Positions 54,280 through 64,000 of a DNA stretch of 64,000 nucleotides are shown piece after piece. Location of the stretch: NCBI GenBank assembly GCA_023525975.1, contig CM042032.1:24682001-24746000 (forward strand), written 5' to 3'. The notes under the pieces are model-generated. The model was not told the DNA's origin. It worked only from the letters and a program-made list of their open reading frames with translations, and made no database searches. This DNA comes from Smallanthus sonchifolius. Taxonomy: Eukaryota > Streptophyta > Magnoliopsida > Asterales > Asteraceae. Numbering within the stretch: position 1 is the first letter of the stretch; each line of letters opens with the position of its first letter. Both the position numbers and the translations under genes were made by a program.

Positions 54280-56617
54280 CTGAAAATGTATTGGACATAG
54301 AACACACATTAGTCATATAACAAATAAAAAAAATCAAAAAAAATTTCACACACAAAAAAAATTACAAGTCCAAACATAGCTTAGCCCTTAGGCGAACTTA
54401 ATAAGTTCCCTTAGTGTTGCAAGAGGTGAACATAATAAGTTCGCCTAAACAAGTTCACTTGAACAAGTTCGCCTGAACAAGTTCTCCTTAACCAGTTTGT
54501 CGATACAAATTCAACAGCAGAATCCAAAATGTTAAAATCGTCAAATATTTTCAAATCAAATACAGTATAAGCATCAGTTCACAACAACTAAACAATATTA
54601 AGCTTCAATTTCAAGATTTACACCTATATAAACGTGATTTACTCAGACAAGCGTATGAACATCAAAATATGAAGAACACAAAGTTAAAGGAGCAATTTCC
54701 CATCGATTTAACGGATAAAAATCCATGAAAGTACCTTAGATGGATTCGCAATTCAAAACCGATCCAGAAACAGACACGAAAATTTCAAATCGAAACACCC
54801 TAATTCAAAATTTCACAAGTTCACTTAAACCCAGTAAGTTCGCTCAAAGAATTTCGCTCACACAGTGAAAGTGGTAATAAGGATAAGTTCGCCTGAACAA
54901 AATATTTATTCACACAATTAAGTTCGCTTCATTAGGCGAACTTGTTATGTTCGCTTCATTAGGCGAACTTGTTAAGTTCGCTTCATTAGGCGAACTTGTT
55001 AAGTTCGCTTAACGAGCCCTAGGCGAACATATTAAGTTCGCTTAATCGGGAACAGGCGAACTTTGCCTTGAACAATAACTTTCAACACGTCACATTCTTG
55101 TGAACTTCCATCTTTTGCATGTATCCGATCCAATCCCGAATCATTTTAATAAAAAATAATATTTTCATGGAAGAAAGAAACAAACTATTTCTGGATTTTA
55201 TCTACACAAACGGAATCACATATTTTTGGTTTTTATCTGAGCAAACTGAAACACATATTTTAGGTTTTTATCTGAGCAACCTAAAACACATATTTTTGGT
55301 TAAACATCATGAGCAAGAAGATCATATAAGTATATGAGCAATTCATCACACAACCTATTATCAACTATGGGTAACCTATGATATGCATAAAAAAATGATA
55401 TGAAACAATCAAACTCATTCTTATGAACTCGTATCTTTTTCATTTTTATGTAATTTTTGCAATGAATATTTATAAATCCATCATATTCACTTTTCAACTT
55501 TTCAATCAATTTGAATAATACTTGAAATGATACGCGATAAATTTCATAGAAAACAAGATCATGTCATGAAATGCTCAATTTTTCATTCCGAATTTGTAAT
55601 ACAAAGCATGAATTCTTAAGTTGTCAATATTATACAATTTGAAACTATAAGCATTTTTCTTCCAAGTTCATGTGAGTTAGTACCATTTAGATGAAAAACA
55701 TCGTGTACCCCACATATATGCCAACAGAAATATAAATTTGCACTATCTTCAAGACATACACAGTTTATTGCAAGATTAGGTCAATCTCCAAGATGAAATT
55801 ATCTCTATTAGCACAAGTATAGAATATCATATCCCAAAGGATATAAGAATCAGGATGATTCAGAATCAAAAGATTCTAAAGAATTGGCTTTATAATAAGA
55901 ATCAATAGATTCGGGTAGGAGGATCCAACTATTATCTGGATAATTTTCAATGAAATCAGAATAGATGATGTATCTAACTGATCAAAGGGCTAGTATATGT
56001 TCCAACAAATGTTGTTAGAAAGTATATCTTAGTTTAGCAACACATTGCATGTTTTTCGGGGCATGGGCATTGAAGTGAACTGAAAGAGATTGTGCTAAAA
56101 ACATAATTCGATATTGGTCTCATGAAATTCTTAAAACCATATATTCTTTATCTGATAATGAACTTTTACACACACACCCAGGCATATAATGGATTTAAAT
56201 CACAGATGTAATCATATCATATTTAATTTTCACACTACTATTGGTTCAAAAACGCTTCTAGTCTATTAACAATTCAAGTTTCAAACTCATATTCAAATTA
56301 AAACATATTATCAAGATTAGAGCATTCAAAACACTATCATTTCTCATTTATGCAGACTTTGAAATTTAGATCAAATCAAATTACTTTAAACTATCATATA
56401 TCAAAGGTCTACTATGGTCATGTGTAATGAACTATTCACCGATGTACTATTATTTCTTCTCTAACTTCAAATGATGTCAGTTTTATATTTTTCATTTTGT
56501 TTTTGAATTTTTATAAATAAGATTTTTTTACTGAAATTTAAAATGCAGAAGTGTAATAAAGCAATAAAAGAAATTTTAAAAACAAAATCTTCCATGAAAA
56601 ATTGTTTTTGAAAAAAA
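54280..56617 (-). other. Cop2 spacer between pol and ORF3
   Basis: Non-coding, AT-rich. It contains GCGAACTT-type palindromes at 54390-54490 and a tandem run with 27-bp period at about 54934-55045. A repeat of ACATATTTTTGGTTTTTATCTGAGCAA type lies at about 55205-55300, related to 13627-13800 in Cop1. A T-rich tract and TTTTCAG precede the ORF3 ATG on the minus strand, with a branch-point-like GACTAAT about 35 nt upstream. Confidence 0.75.
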
Positions 56618-58176
56618 TTATTCGGGATTGATCATACCAATCATTTTGATCAGAAATTCAAACTTGGTACGATCAAATGCCTTGGTAAAAAGATCAGCAA
56701 AATTATTATATGTATGTACCTTCACCAGCTCAATCAACTTTTTATCTGCACAATCACGAATAAAATGATATATAATTTCAATGTGCTTTATTTTACTGTG
56801 CTTAACAAGATTATTTGTGATAGACATTGTAGCGTTATTATCAATAAACATGGGGGTTGCTGTAAAGATCAAACCGTAGTCTCTTAATTGATGTTGGATC
56901 CACAAGATCTGTGAACAACAACTTACAGCAGCAATGTAATCTGCTTAACATGTTGAAATGGAGACGGTAGTTTGCTTTTTGCATTGCCAGGAAACTAGAC
57001 GATTACCCAAGAACGGGCAACCACCTGTAGTAGATTTCCTGTCCAAACGACAACCACCAAAATCAGAATCAATGTATGCATTGAATTCAAAGTTAGAACC
57101 ATGTGGAAACCATAGTCCCAATCTTTGTTTTCCTTTCAGATAACGAAAGATTCTCTTTACTTCAATCGAATGAGACTCTTTTGGTTTTGCTTGGAATCTG
57201 GAAAAAATACACACAGCGAACATTATGTCTGCCCTTGAAGCGGTTAAGTACATGAGAGATCCAATCATTGCACGGTAGAGTCGGCAATCAACTTCTTTTC
57301 CATCCGGGTCAGAATTCAATTTATGATTGACCGGAATCGGAGTATCGTATGGGGTGCAGTCCTCCATCTTGAATCGGCTCAAGATGTCCTTTACATGCTT
57401 GGACTGATGAATAAAGAAACCATCTTCCGTCTGATTAACTTGAAGACCTAGGAAAAATGATAACTCTCCCATAGTTGACATCTCAAACTTTGATTTCATA
57501 ACATTCTCAAACTCTTTGCACAACCCTTCATTTGTAGAGCCAAAAATAATATCATCTACATATATCTGCACCAGTAGGTATTCTCCCCCTGCTTTCTTAA
57601 TGAATAAAGTTGAGTCAATTTGGCCACGAACAAAATCATTATCCATAAGATGTGTAGACAACGTTTCATACCACGCTCGGGGAGCTTGATGAAGACCATA
57701 GACAGCCTTATCAAGCTTGAAAACTTTAGACGGATTAATTGGATCTTCAGACCCCGACGACTGACACACATAAACCTCCTCCTTGACTTTACCATATAAG
57801 AAAGCACTCTTTACATCTAATTGAAACAACTTAAACCCTTTGTATGAAGAAAAAGCAAGAAACAACCGTATAGATTCAAGCCTAGCAACAAGAGCATAAA
57901 CATCGGTGTAATCAATTCCCTCTTGTTGATTGAAACCTTGTACAACTAATCTTGCGTTCATTCTCACCACAACACCTCGATCGTCTTTCTTGCATTTAAA
58001 CACCCACTTTGTACCAATTGGATACACACCCTTTGGAAGATCTACAAGATTCCAAACTTTGAGTTTGTCAAACTGAACTAGTTCTTCCTGCATGGCCTCT
58101 ATCCAATTATTATCACGTAACGCCATTTCGACTTGGTTCGACCTGAGAAATAAAACAGGAATGTGAGCAAACATCA
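56618..58176 (-). pseudogene. pol: Cop2 pol, C-terminal part: copia RT and RNase H (broken)
   Basis: On the minus strand it opens with RDNNWIEAMQEELVQF, then GTKWVFKCKKD, QLDVKSAFLYGKV, YGLHQAPRAWYETL, YVDDIIFG and FFLGLQVNQ, followed by RNase H with ADYIAA and KHSKIKHIEI. A TAA at 56945-56947 replaces a Glu codon in the CEAEY-type motif, after which the frame continues to the stop at 56618. Upstream it is cut by the Gyp5 LTR at 58177. It is the closest relative of Cop1 pol, and its uninterrupted VARLES codons show the empty site of the Gyp0 insertion. Confidence 0.92.
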
Positions 58177-60063
58177 TGTAACATCCCAAAAATAGTAAAT
58201 AAGTAATTAATAATACGATAGAGATTTAAACGTCAAGAAACGAAAGAAAAAAAATGGATGGGCTTGGGTTCGGCTCGAACGGGCCAAAGGAAGCCCAGGT
58301 ATATAAAGGACAAGGGCTGCCACAATTCATTTCTTTTCACCACTTGCAATTCTAGAGAGAGAGGGGAGCTCGGTTCTAGAGAGAAAGTGACGGATCAACT
58401 CGGGAATTCAGGAGAACGTTGCTACTGTGCTCGTGATCATCTTCTCTGAATCATAACTCCAATCCAGGTAAGCGTTCGATCATAATCTGAGTTTTTATGA
58501 TTATTTTAGGATTTTCGGTTTTAGCTAAATAGGTGAAGTTTTTATGGATGAAATTTGAAAATGAACAAAGATCTAGCATCTAGAATAAAAACCGAACGTT
58601 CTGATTAAGAAAAATTTAGATATTGACATGATCAGACCCGCATGCAAAAAGTTAGGGTTCTTACGCCTGAATCAGATCCTGCGTACTTATCAAGTACGCA
58701 GGAAGAAGGGTTATGCGTACTTATCAAGTACGCATGAAGTAAAGTCTGCGTACTTACCAAGTGCGCATTAAGTAAAGTCTGCGTACTTGTCAAGTACGCA
58801 TGACCAAGGCCCTGCACACTTGCTAAGTGCGTAGGCATCAGAATGGTTAAGTAAAGTCAGCATGTTTGGAATGATTAAACCGTCAGAGTCGAGATTAGGT
58901 CTGATGTGTATTTAACTACTCAATTCAGATCAGAAGTGACGTTGTTGGACTTTGTTTAGGACAACCCAGACTAGCTCATCAGGTGAGTTCTATGTGCCCC
59001 TTTCTATATTATGTGCAAACCTTATTAAATGTTTTGGGGCTAAAGTGTATACACTAAATGAATAAATACTATGAATGCCAATGTGACCATACGTGATATA
59101 CAAATATATATATTTATATATATATATATATGAAAATGAATTATGAACAAAGAAAGAAACGTATGTTTACAAAGTATGAATGAAAGAAATCTTGCTTTAT
59201 ATAATATATACTGCATGTTATGAATATACGTGAATGTTATGGACGCTTCGATGCTAACGGCTACTACGGTAGACGGACGACCATGTGACTATCTTGCAAC
59301 CGGGACAAAAATATTCCTTCATCAGCTAGGAAATAAAAAGGGGCATTAATGGACGTTCGAAGCAAATGCCAAATCACATGTAGAACGGTTGCAAACATGG
59401 TAGCACGTGGGAAACGGATACCTTCGGGTAGACGGGCGAAAAGGACGGACTACGACGGTAGGACGGTTTACGACGGACGGCCGAAGGTTGGCCGGACGGT
59501 TTTAAGGCGGACGGTTTCTAGGACCGGACGAGTCAAAGGGCTATGATGGTAGCTTCATGGCGTATGTCTTTGGGACATACGTAGTAAAAGACGGGTTGAT
59601 CACCCTTATGTGTACGACCAAATGAATGTTAAGGAAAATCTAAAGGTGAATGCATATCAATGTAGTCACTCAAGAATGATGAAAGAAAAGTAAAAGTTAA
59701 GAATACGTATTACGTTCTTTATATATTAACTCATGTATACTTTTGAAGAAATAATGTTAATATCTAATCTTTTAAACTAGAACTCACCAGCGTTAGCTGA
59801 CTTTTAGTATACATTTCAGGTAATAAAGAAAAGGGTCGTGCGAAGGCGTGAAGGTTGCCCGGCTAGAGACTGACATTCCGATTTATGTTTTCTTTTGTTA
59901 AACAATGATGTATGTTTTAAATGTTGAGACTTCCGCTGTAATGTACTCAAACGTGAATGTTCTTGTTGTTAATTGAACACGTTAAATTTAAAATTCAGTA
60001 TTAATGACTTTGTTTATGAGTAAATCCAACAAGTGAGGTTACCTGGGATAAGGGGGCCTTACA
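58177..60063 (+). repeat. Gyp5 5' LTR
   Basis: 1887 bp, TGTAACATCCC to GGGGGCCTTACA. TATA box at 58300-58308, then a GA-rich stretch. Four to five GCGTACTT-N3-AAGTACGC-type palindromes lie at about 58678-58840 in the probable leader. The intron-like module is present: GTGAGT at 58983, CCCC at 58997, GGGG at about 59037, hairpin CACCAGC...GCTGAC at 59784-59801, and TTTCAGGT at 59814-59821. CGGACG-rich repeats occupy 59430-59530. Confidence 0.9.
58300..58308 (+). promoter_or_regulatory. Gyp5 TATA box
   Basis: TATATAAAG within a GC-richer context; probable core promoter of the LTR. Confidence 0.65.
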
Positions 60064-60066
60064 AGT

Positions 60067-60078
60067 TGGTATCAGAGC
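60067..60078 (+). other. Gyp5 primer-binding site
   Basis: TGGTATCAGAGC 3 nt after the LTR; initiator tRNA-Met type. Confidence 0.92.
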
Positions 60079-60402
60079 AATAGTTTGAGAGATTCAGACA
60101 TCCCTAAATGTCTGGACTCAAGCTGATTATGGGACCAACGCACGGATGTCAGTCTGGGTAGCCAACGCCAACGCAAGCAAGGTAAGTAAGTACTAAGGTT
60201 AATACACTTGGATAAGAATAGATACTCTAACCTAGAACCAATAGATGTCAATGTCATGACCAATTTGAAGAGTTTGGAACCCGAAAAGCAATGCCGGTCA
60301 CTGTAATTAAAAATTTACCTTGTTCGTACTGTTCTAAGACTATGATCTGAGAGAATGACATTGATGTATACCCTTTATGACTATCAGGAAATCTAAAAAA
60401 CA

Positions 60403-61560
60403 ATGGCAGGTGGAGGGAGAACAGGACGCCGAGGCGGTAGCCCGGGCTGAGTCGGTAGGCCTCCACTGAATCCAATACATCAAGAAGAAGAGGATGTGCG
60501 CACGGAAAGCACAGAGAGCGTGCACCAAACTAATGTCACCCCAACCGGGGGCGACATCAAGGGTCTCTACAGTTGGAACCCGAGGTCAGAGATGCTATTG
60601 TCCGTGAGGTCGTGCTCACTTTGAAGAATGTATTGCCTGACCTACTAACGGAGGCATTAAAGAAAATCAAGGAAGATGATGAAGGGAACAATGTGGAAAA
60701 GGTATATGACAGCGATAGGGATGAAATAAAGGTAGGATCAAGTAACCGGGGGTGTACTTATAAGGGTTTCAAGGACAGAGACCCACCCAAATTTGACGGG
60801 AATAAGGACTCTGTGGCCACCCTCGAGTGGATCGAGAGGATGAACGCTGTCATCAACATCAGCGAGTGTCGACCCGACCAAGCTGTTAAGTACGTTGCTC
60901 ATTCTTTCACCAACGAAGAACTATGTTGGTGGAGGAATGTTCAAAGAACTAAGTCACCCAATGCTATCAACAGAATGACATGGGAAGACTTGAAGAAGCT
61001 GATAATCCAAAAATTCTGCCCACAGAACGAGATTGATCGTGTGGAGAACGAGTTCCTGAACTTCAAGGCTGGCAACAAGACTCATCGTCAGTATACTTCG
61101 AGATTCAATGGCCCAACTGGTACCACACTTAGTGGAGACTGAAGACCGTCTGATTAAGTACTATGTCAACGGTTTGCCGCAAAGGGTCGGTGTCCATGTC
61201 AAAACTAACCTACCCTCGACCTTCGAGTCGATAGTGAATCTGAGCGGAATCGTCTACGACGACTACGCCAATGAGGACCCGGCACCTGAGACACAAAAGA
61301 GAAAGTGGGAGAACCCGTCTAGGGGCACCGGGAAAAGGGATGCAGTAGCTGAAGTTAACAGACCAAGGTCAGATGAATATGAAACTTGCAAGAAGTGTGG
61401 AAAGCACCATCTTGGCGAGTGCCGAATCGGCACCATCATGTGTTATAAGTCAGGAAGCCGGGACACTTCTCCCGAGAGTGTTTAAAGGATGTCAAGTGCC
61501 AGAGTTGTGGAAAATGTGGACACCTGACTAGGGATTGCAGGAAAACCAAACAATCCGGTT
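60403..61560 (+). pseudogene. gag: Gyp5 gag with zinc knuckles (broken)
   Basis: The likely start is the ATG at 60403 (MAGGGRTGRRGG), stopped by TGA at 60448-60450. Readable gag resumes near 60573 with EPEVRDAIVREVV and LPDLLTEALKKIK, then the gag domain with PPKFDGNKDSVATLEWIERM, WWRNVQR and KFCPQNEIDRVENEFLNF. A 5-bp loss near 61110 shifts the frame, and a further one-base loss near 61460, inside the first zinc knuckle, restores it. The knuckles are CKKCGKHHLGEC, a damaged one, and CQSCGKCGHLTRDC. Its sequence is clearly distinct from the MPPRR gag of Gyp1-3. Confidence 0.85.
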
Positions 61561-63082
61561 CGGGAAAGGAAAAGGAAGCTGAAATGGAACAACCAAGGGT
61601 TAGGACTCGAGCCTATGCCCTGACTGAGGAGGAAGCAAGGGGAAACCCTGATGTTGTATCAGGTACGTTTCTAGTAAATGATGAACATGCTGCTATCTTA
61701 TTTGACTCTAGTGCTAGTAAAAGTTTTATATCAAATGCCTTTAGCCAAAAACTAGATTGCACTGGCAACACCATAGTAAAAGCCTTTTGCATACAAACTG
61801 CCGTTGGTAAAAATTCGGTAGTATTCCAAGTAACTGATGATTGTATCATAGAAATAGAGGGCCATATGTTCCCCTCTAGATTATTCCTTCTTACCTTAGG
61901 AGGATTCGATGTAGTACTGGGTATGGATTGGTTAGCTGCCAACGAAGCTCAAATCATATGTAAACGTAAGAGGATACACCTCAAAGCTCCTAGCGGAAGT
62001 CCAATTACGGTTTATGGGGATTGGAATTGCACAATGCCAAACGTCATTTCGATGTTCAAGGCCGAAAGTTACATGAGGCGCGGTTGCGAAGCTTATCTGA
62101 CGTATGTTATTGACGATAGAATGAAAACGAAAGCACTCAAGAATGTACCCGTGGTGTGCAATTTTCCAGAAGTATTTCCAGAGGAGCTACCTGGGTTGCC
62201 ACCCGATCGGGAAATAGAATTTCAGATTGACTTACTGCCAGGAGCTGAGCCCGTTGCCAAAGCCCCCTACCGATTGGCTCCGTCAGAAATGAAAGAATTG
62301 ATGTCTCAACTATAGGAATTAACAGAAAAAGGATTTATTAGACCGAGCATTTCACCATGGGGTGCTCCGGTACTATTCGTAAAGAAGAAAGACGGCAGCA
62401 TGCGCATGTGCATTGACTACCGTGAACTGAACAAGAGAACAGTAAAGAACAAATACCCACTGCCTAGAATAGATGACCTTTTTGATCAACTGCAAGGTGC
62501 GAGTTGGTTCTCAAAGATCGATCTTAGGTCGGGTTACCATCAGTTGAAAGTAAGAGAGAAAGACGTACCAAAAACCGCGTTTCGCATGCGTTATGGGCAT
62601 TATGAGTTTCTCGTGATGTCCTTCGGATTGACCAACGCACCAGCAGTGTTCATGGATTTGATGAATAGAGTATGTTGACCAATGTTGGATCGATCGGTGA
62701 TAGTTTTTATAGACGACATACTGGTATATTCGAAAAGCGAGGGTGATCACCACTGTCACCTAAGAGAGGTTCTGGAGGTGCTAAAGCAGGAAAAGTTGTA
62801 CGCAAAATTCTCCAAATGCGCGTTCTGGCTTAGGGAAGTCCAATTCCTAGGTCATGTAATAAACCCAAACGGCATTATGGTGGATCTTGCAAAAATCGAG
62901 ACAGTAAAGGAATGGAACATTCCAAAGACACCAACAGAGATACAAAGCTTCCTGGGATTGGCAGGCTACTATCGAAGGTTCATTCAAGATTTTTCAAGAA
63001 TAGCCTTGCCACTAACTAAGTTGACACGGAAGGAAGTGAAATATGAATGGGGTCCAACCAAAAACAATGCGTTTTGGGGCTT
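61561..63082 (+). pseudogene. pol: Gyp5 pol part 1: protease, reverse transcriptase, RNase H start
   Basis: The protease site reads FDSSASKSF, with Ser where the family has Gly in D[ST]GA, so it is probably inactive. The RT shows KKKDGSMRMCIDYRELN, FSKIDLRSGYHQ and an intact FIDD (about 62709-62720). In-frame stops lie at 62313-62315 (TAG, after LMSQL) and 62676-62678 (TGA, after MNRVC). The connection region EVKYEWGP leads into RNase H, which is interrupted at about 63082 by the Cassandra-type fragment. Confidence 0.92.
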
Positions 63083-63271
63083 AATGTAGTGGATGAGAGG
63101 AGAACTCCATAGTTAAGCGTGCTCGGGTGGGAGTAATCCAGGGATGGGTGACCCCCTGGGAAGTTTTCACCCGGGCAACCAAAAACAAATCCGTGAGCTC
63201 TTAGTAGGCAAAGCGGACAATATTGTTGGTCTGAGGGGCCGGATGTCACAAATGGTATCAGAGCCAGGTCA
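63083..63271 (+). mobile_element. Cassandra-type TRIM fragment: 5S-derived LTR part plus primer-binding site
   Basis: A piece of about 190 bp unrelated to gypsy pol. 63101-63166 matches the internal and 3' portion of plant 5S rRNA: AGTTAAGCGTGCTCGGG (A-box region), GGGAGTAAT (intermediate element) and GGATGGGTGACCCCCTGGG (C box). Then come CAAAGCGGACAATATTG, an LTR end ATGTCACA (to 63250) and TGGTATCAGAGCC (63253-63265). This order is that of Cassandra elements, whose LTRs carry 5S sequence. The first about 40 bases of 5S and the rest of the element are missing. About eight RNase H codons of Gyp5 are lost at the site. Confidence 0.85.
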
Positions 63272-64000
63272 GTCTTGGCACTACCTGAGGGAAATGAAGA
63301 CTTAGTAGTCTACTCTGACGCTTCGGGTCAGGGTTTAGGTTGCGTACTTATGCAACGAGGAAAGGTAATTGCCTACGCCTCGCGATAACTAAAGATTCAC
63401 GTGGTTAACTACCCAACACACGATCTAGAGTTAGCGGAAGTAGTTTTCGCATTGAAAATATTGAGGCACTATCTGTATGGAGTTAAATGCACCATTTACT
63501 CCGATCACAAAAGCCTGAAGTACTTTTTCGGGCAAAAGGAATTAAACATGAGGCAAAGGAGGTGGTTAGAGCTACTGAAGGACTATGACTGTGAGATATT
63601 GTACCATCCAGGCAAAGCAAACGTGGTGGCTGACGCTTTAAGCAGAAAGGAAGAATTGGAACCTATACAGATGAAAGTGTGTCAGCTGATTATAACACCA
63701 GATTTGATGAGTGAAATATCAAAGGCACAAGACGAAGCGCTATTAGAAGGAAATATAAAACAGGAAAGAATAGTAGGACAAAAAGGGAATTTGGATGCAA
63801 ATGCATATGGTGTACGAACTAGGTTTGGCCGGATGTGGATATCTAAGATTGGCGAACTTAGAACCAAAATACTCGATGAGGCCCATAAGTCTCGCTATTC
63901 TATCCACCCCGGAACAAACAAAATGTATCAAGACTTGAAGAAGGAGTACTGGTGGCCTGGCATGAAGAATGATTTGACAGAGTACGTGAGCAAGTGCCTA
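63272..64000 (+). pseudogene. pol: Gyp5 pol part 2: RNase H and integrase start (runs off the window)
   Basis: Resumes at VLALPEGNEDLVVYSDAS, in a different frame from the upstream part. A TAA at 63386-63388 follows AYASR. It continues with YPTHDLELAEV, YSDHKSLKYFF, YDCEILYHPG and NVVADALSR. The integrase zinc-binding region begins at HKSRYSIHPGTNKMYQDL and reaches the first Cys at the window end. The core and LTR lie beyond. Confidence 0.9.

Larger units (their letters stand above)
51544..58176 (-). mobile_element. Cop2: copia element with 3' ORF (SIRE-type layout), 5' part outside
   Basis: Minus-strand copia. From right to left it shows RT-RNase H, a 2.3-kb spacer, ORF3, a polypurine tract and the 3' LTR. 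It is interrupted at 58176 by Gyp5, so the 5' half of pol, gag and the 5' LTR lie beyond or are lost. It shares layout and sequence with Cop1. Confidence 0.88.
58177..64000 (+). mobile_element. Gyp5: gypsy element of a different lineage, 5' LTR to integrase (runs off the window)
   Basis: Inserted in Cop2 pol. It has a 5' LTR (58177-60063), primer site, broken gag, protease, RT, RNase H with a Cassandra/5S fragment, and the integrase start. Gag and LTR differ strongly from Gyp1-4, while pol shares the general chromovirus wording. A candidate target duplication is CATCA (58172-58176); its partner lies outside the window. Confidence 0.9.

Noticed and set aside
63101..63166. Functional 5S rRNA gene
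   Set aside because: The first about 40 bases of 5S are missing and the flanks are Cassandra LTR end and primer site, so it is retrotransposon-borne.

Overview
The window is plant nuclear DNA made almost entirely of nested LTR retrotransposons; I found no host gene, tRNA gene or intact rRNA gene. A plant origin follows from Ty3/gypsy chromovirus-type and Ty1/copia polyproteins, primer-binding sites complementary to initiator tRNA-Met (TGGTATCAGAGC) and a 5S-derived Cassandra-type fragment. From memory, the copia 3' ORF and LTR styles resemble those of Asteraceae such as lettuce; this is inference, not a search result.

Names used here. Cop1 is a plus-strand copia relic (989-2589, 12789-15736). 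Gyp0 is the end of a minus-strand gypsy LTR (1-988). Gyp1 is a complete plus-strand gypsy element (2595-12783, TSD TCTTT). Gyp2 is a minus-strand gypsy derivative with gag but almost no pol (15737-35509). LARD1 is a complete minus-strand non-coding element (17864-29367, TSD CTAAC) inside the left LTR of Gyp2. Gyp3 is a plus-strand gypsy element truncated in RNase H (35510-45642), and Gyp4 is the 3' half of a minus-strand gypsy element inside the Gyp3 gag (38899-43105). RelX is a non-coding LTR-like relic (45643-46917, 50890-51543) that holds NA1, a non-autonomous element (46918-50884, TSD ATTAG). Cop2 is a minus-strand copia element (51544-58176). Gyp5 is a plus-strand gypsy element of another lineage (58177-64000, running off the window), with a Cassandra/5S fragment in its RNase H region.

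Nesting goes four deep: Cop1 > Gyp2 > Gyp3 > Gyp4. Every long coding region carries stops, frameshifts or truncations, so nothing here looks autonomous. Gyp1 is nevertheless young, since its two 2.44-kb LTRs differ at roughly 1% of positions by eye.

The most unusual signals cut across families. (1) Several LTR families carry their own clusters of short inverted repeats; those of Cop1/Cop2 (GCGAACTT...AAGTTCGC) and NA1/Gyp5 (GCGTACTT...AAGTACGC) differ by one compensating base pair although the elements are unrelated. (2) All gypsy-type LTRs that extend far enough share a module: GTGAGT followed 12-15 nt later by CCCC, then a small hairpin with a compensated pair, then TTTCAGGT or a close variant. 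It looks like an LTR-encoded intron. (3) The copia 3' ORF of unknown function begins directly after a 3' splice-site-like AG in both copies. (4) A perfect 10-bp palindrome is kept in the gypsy leaders, and a compensated hairpin precedes the polypurine tract.
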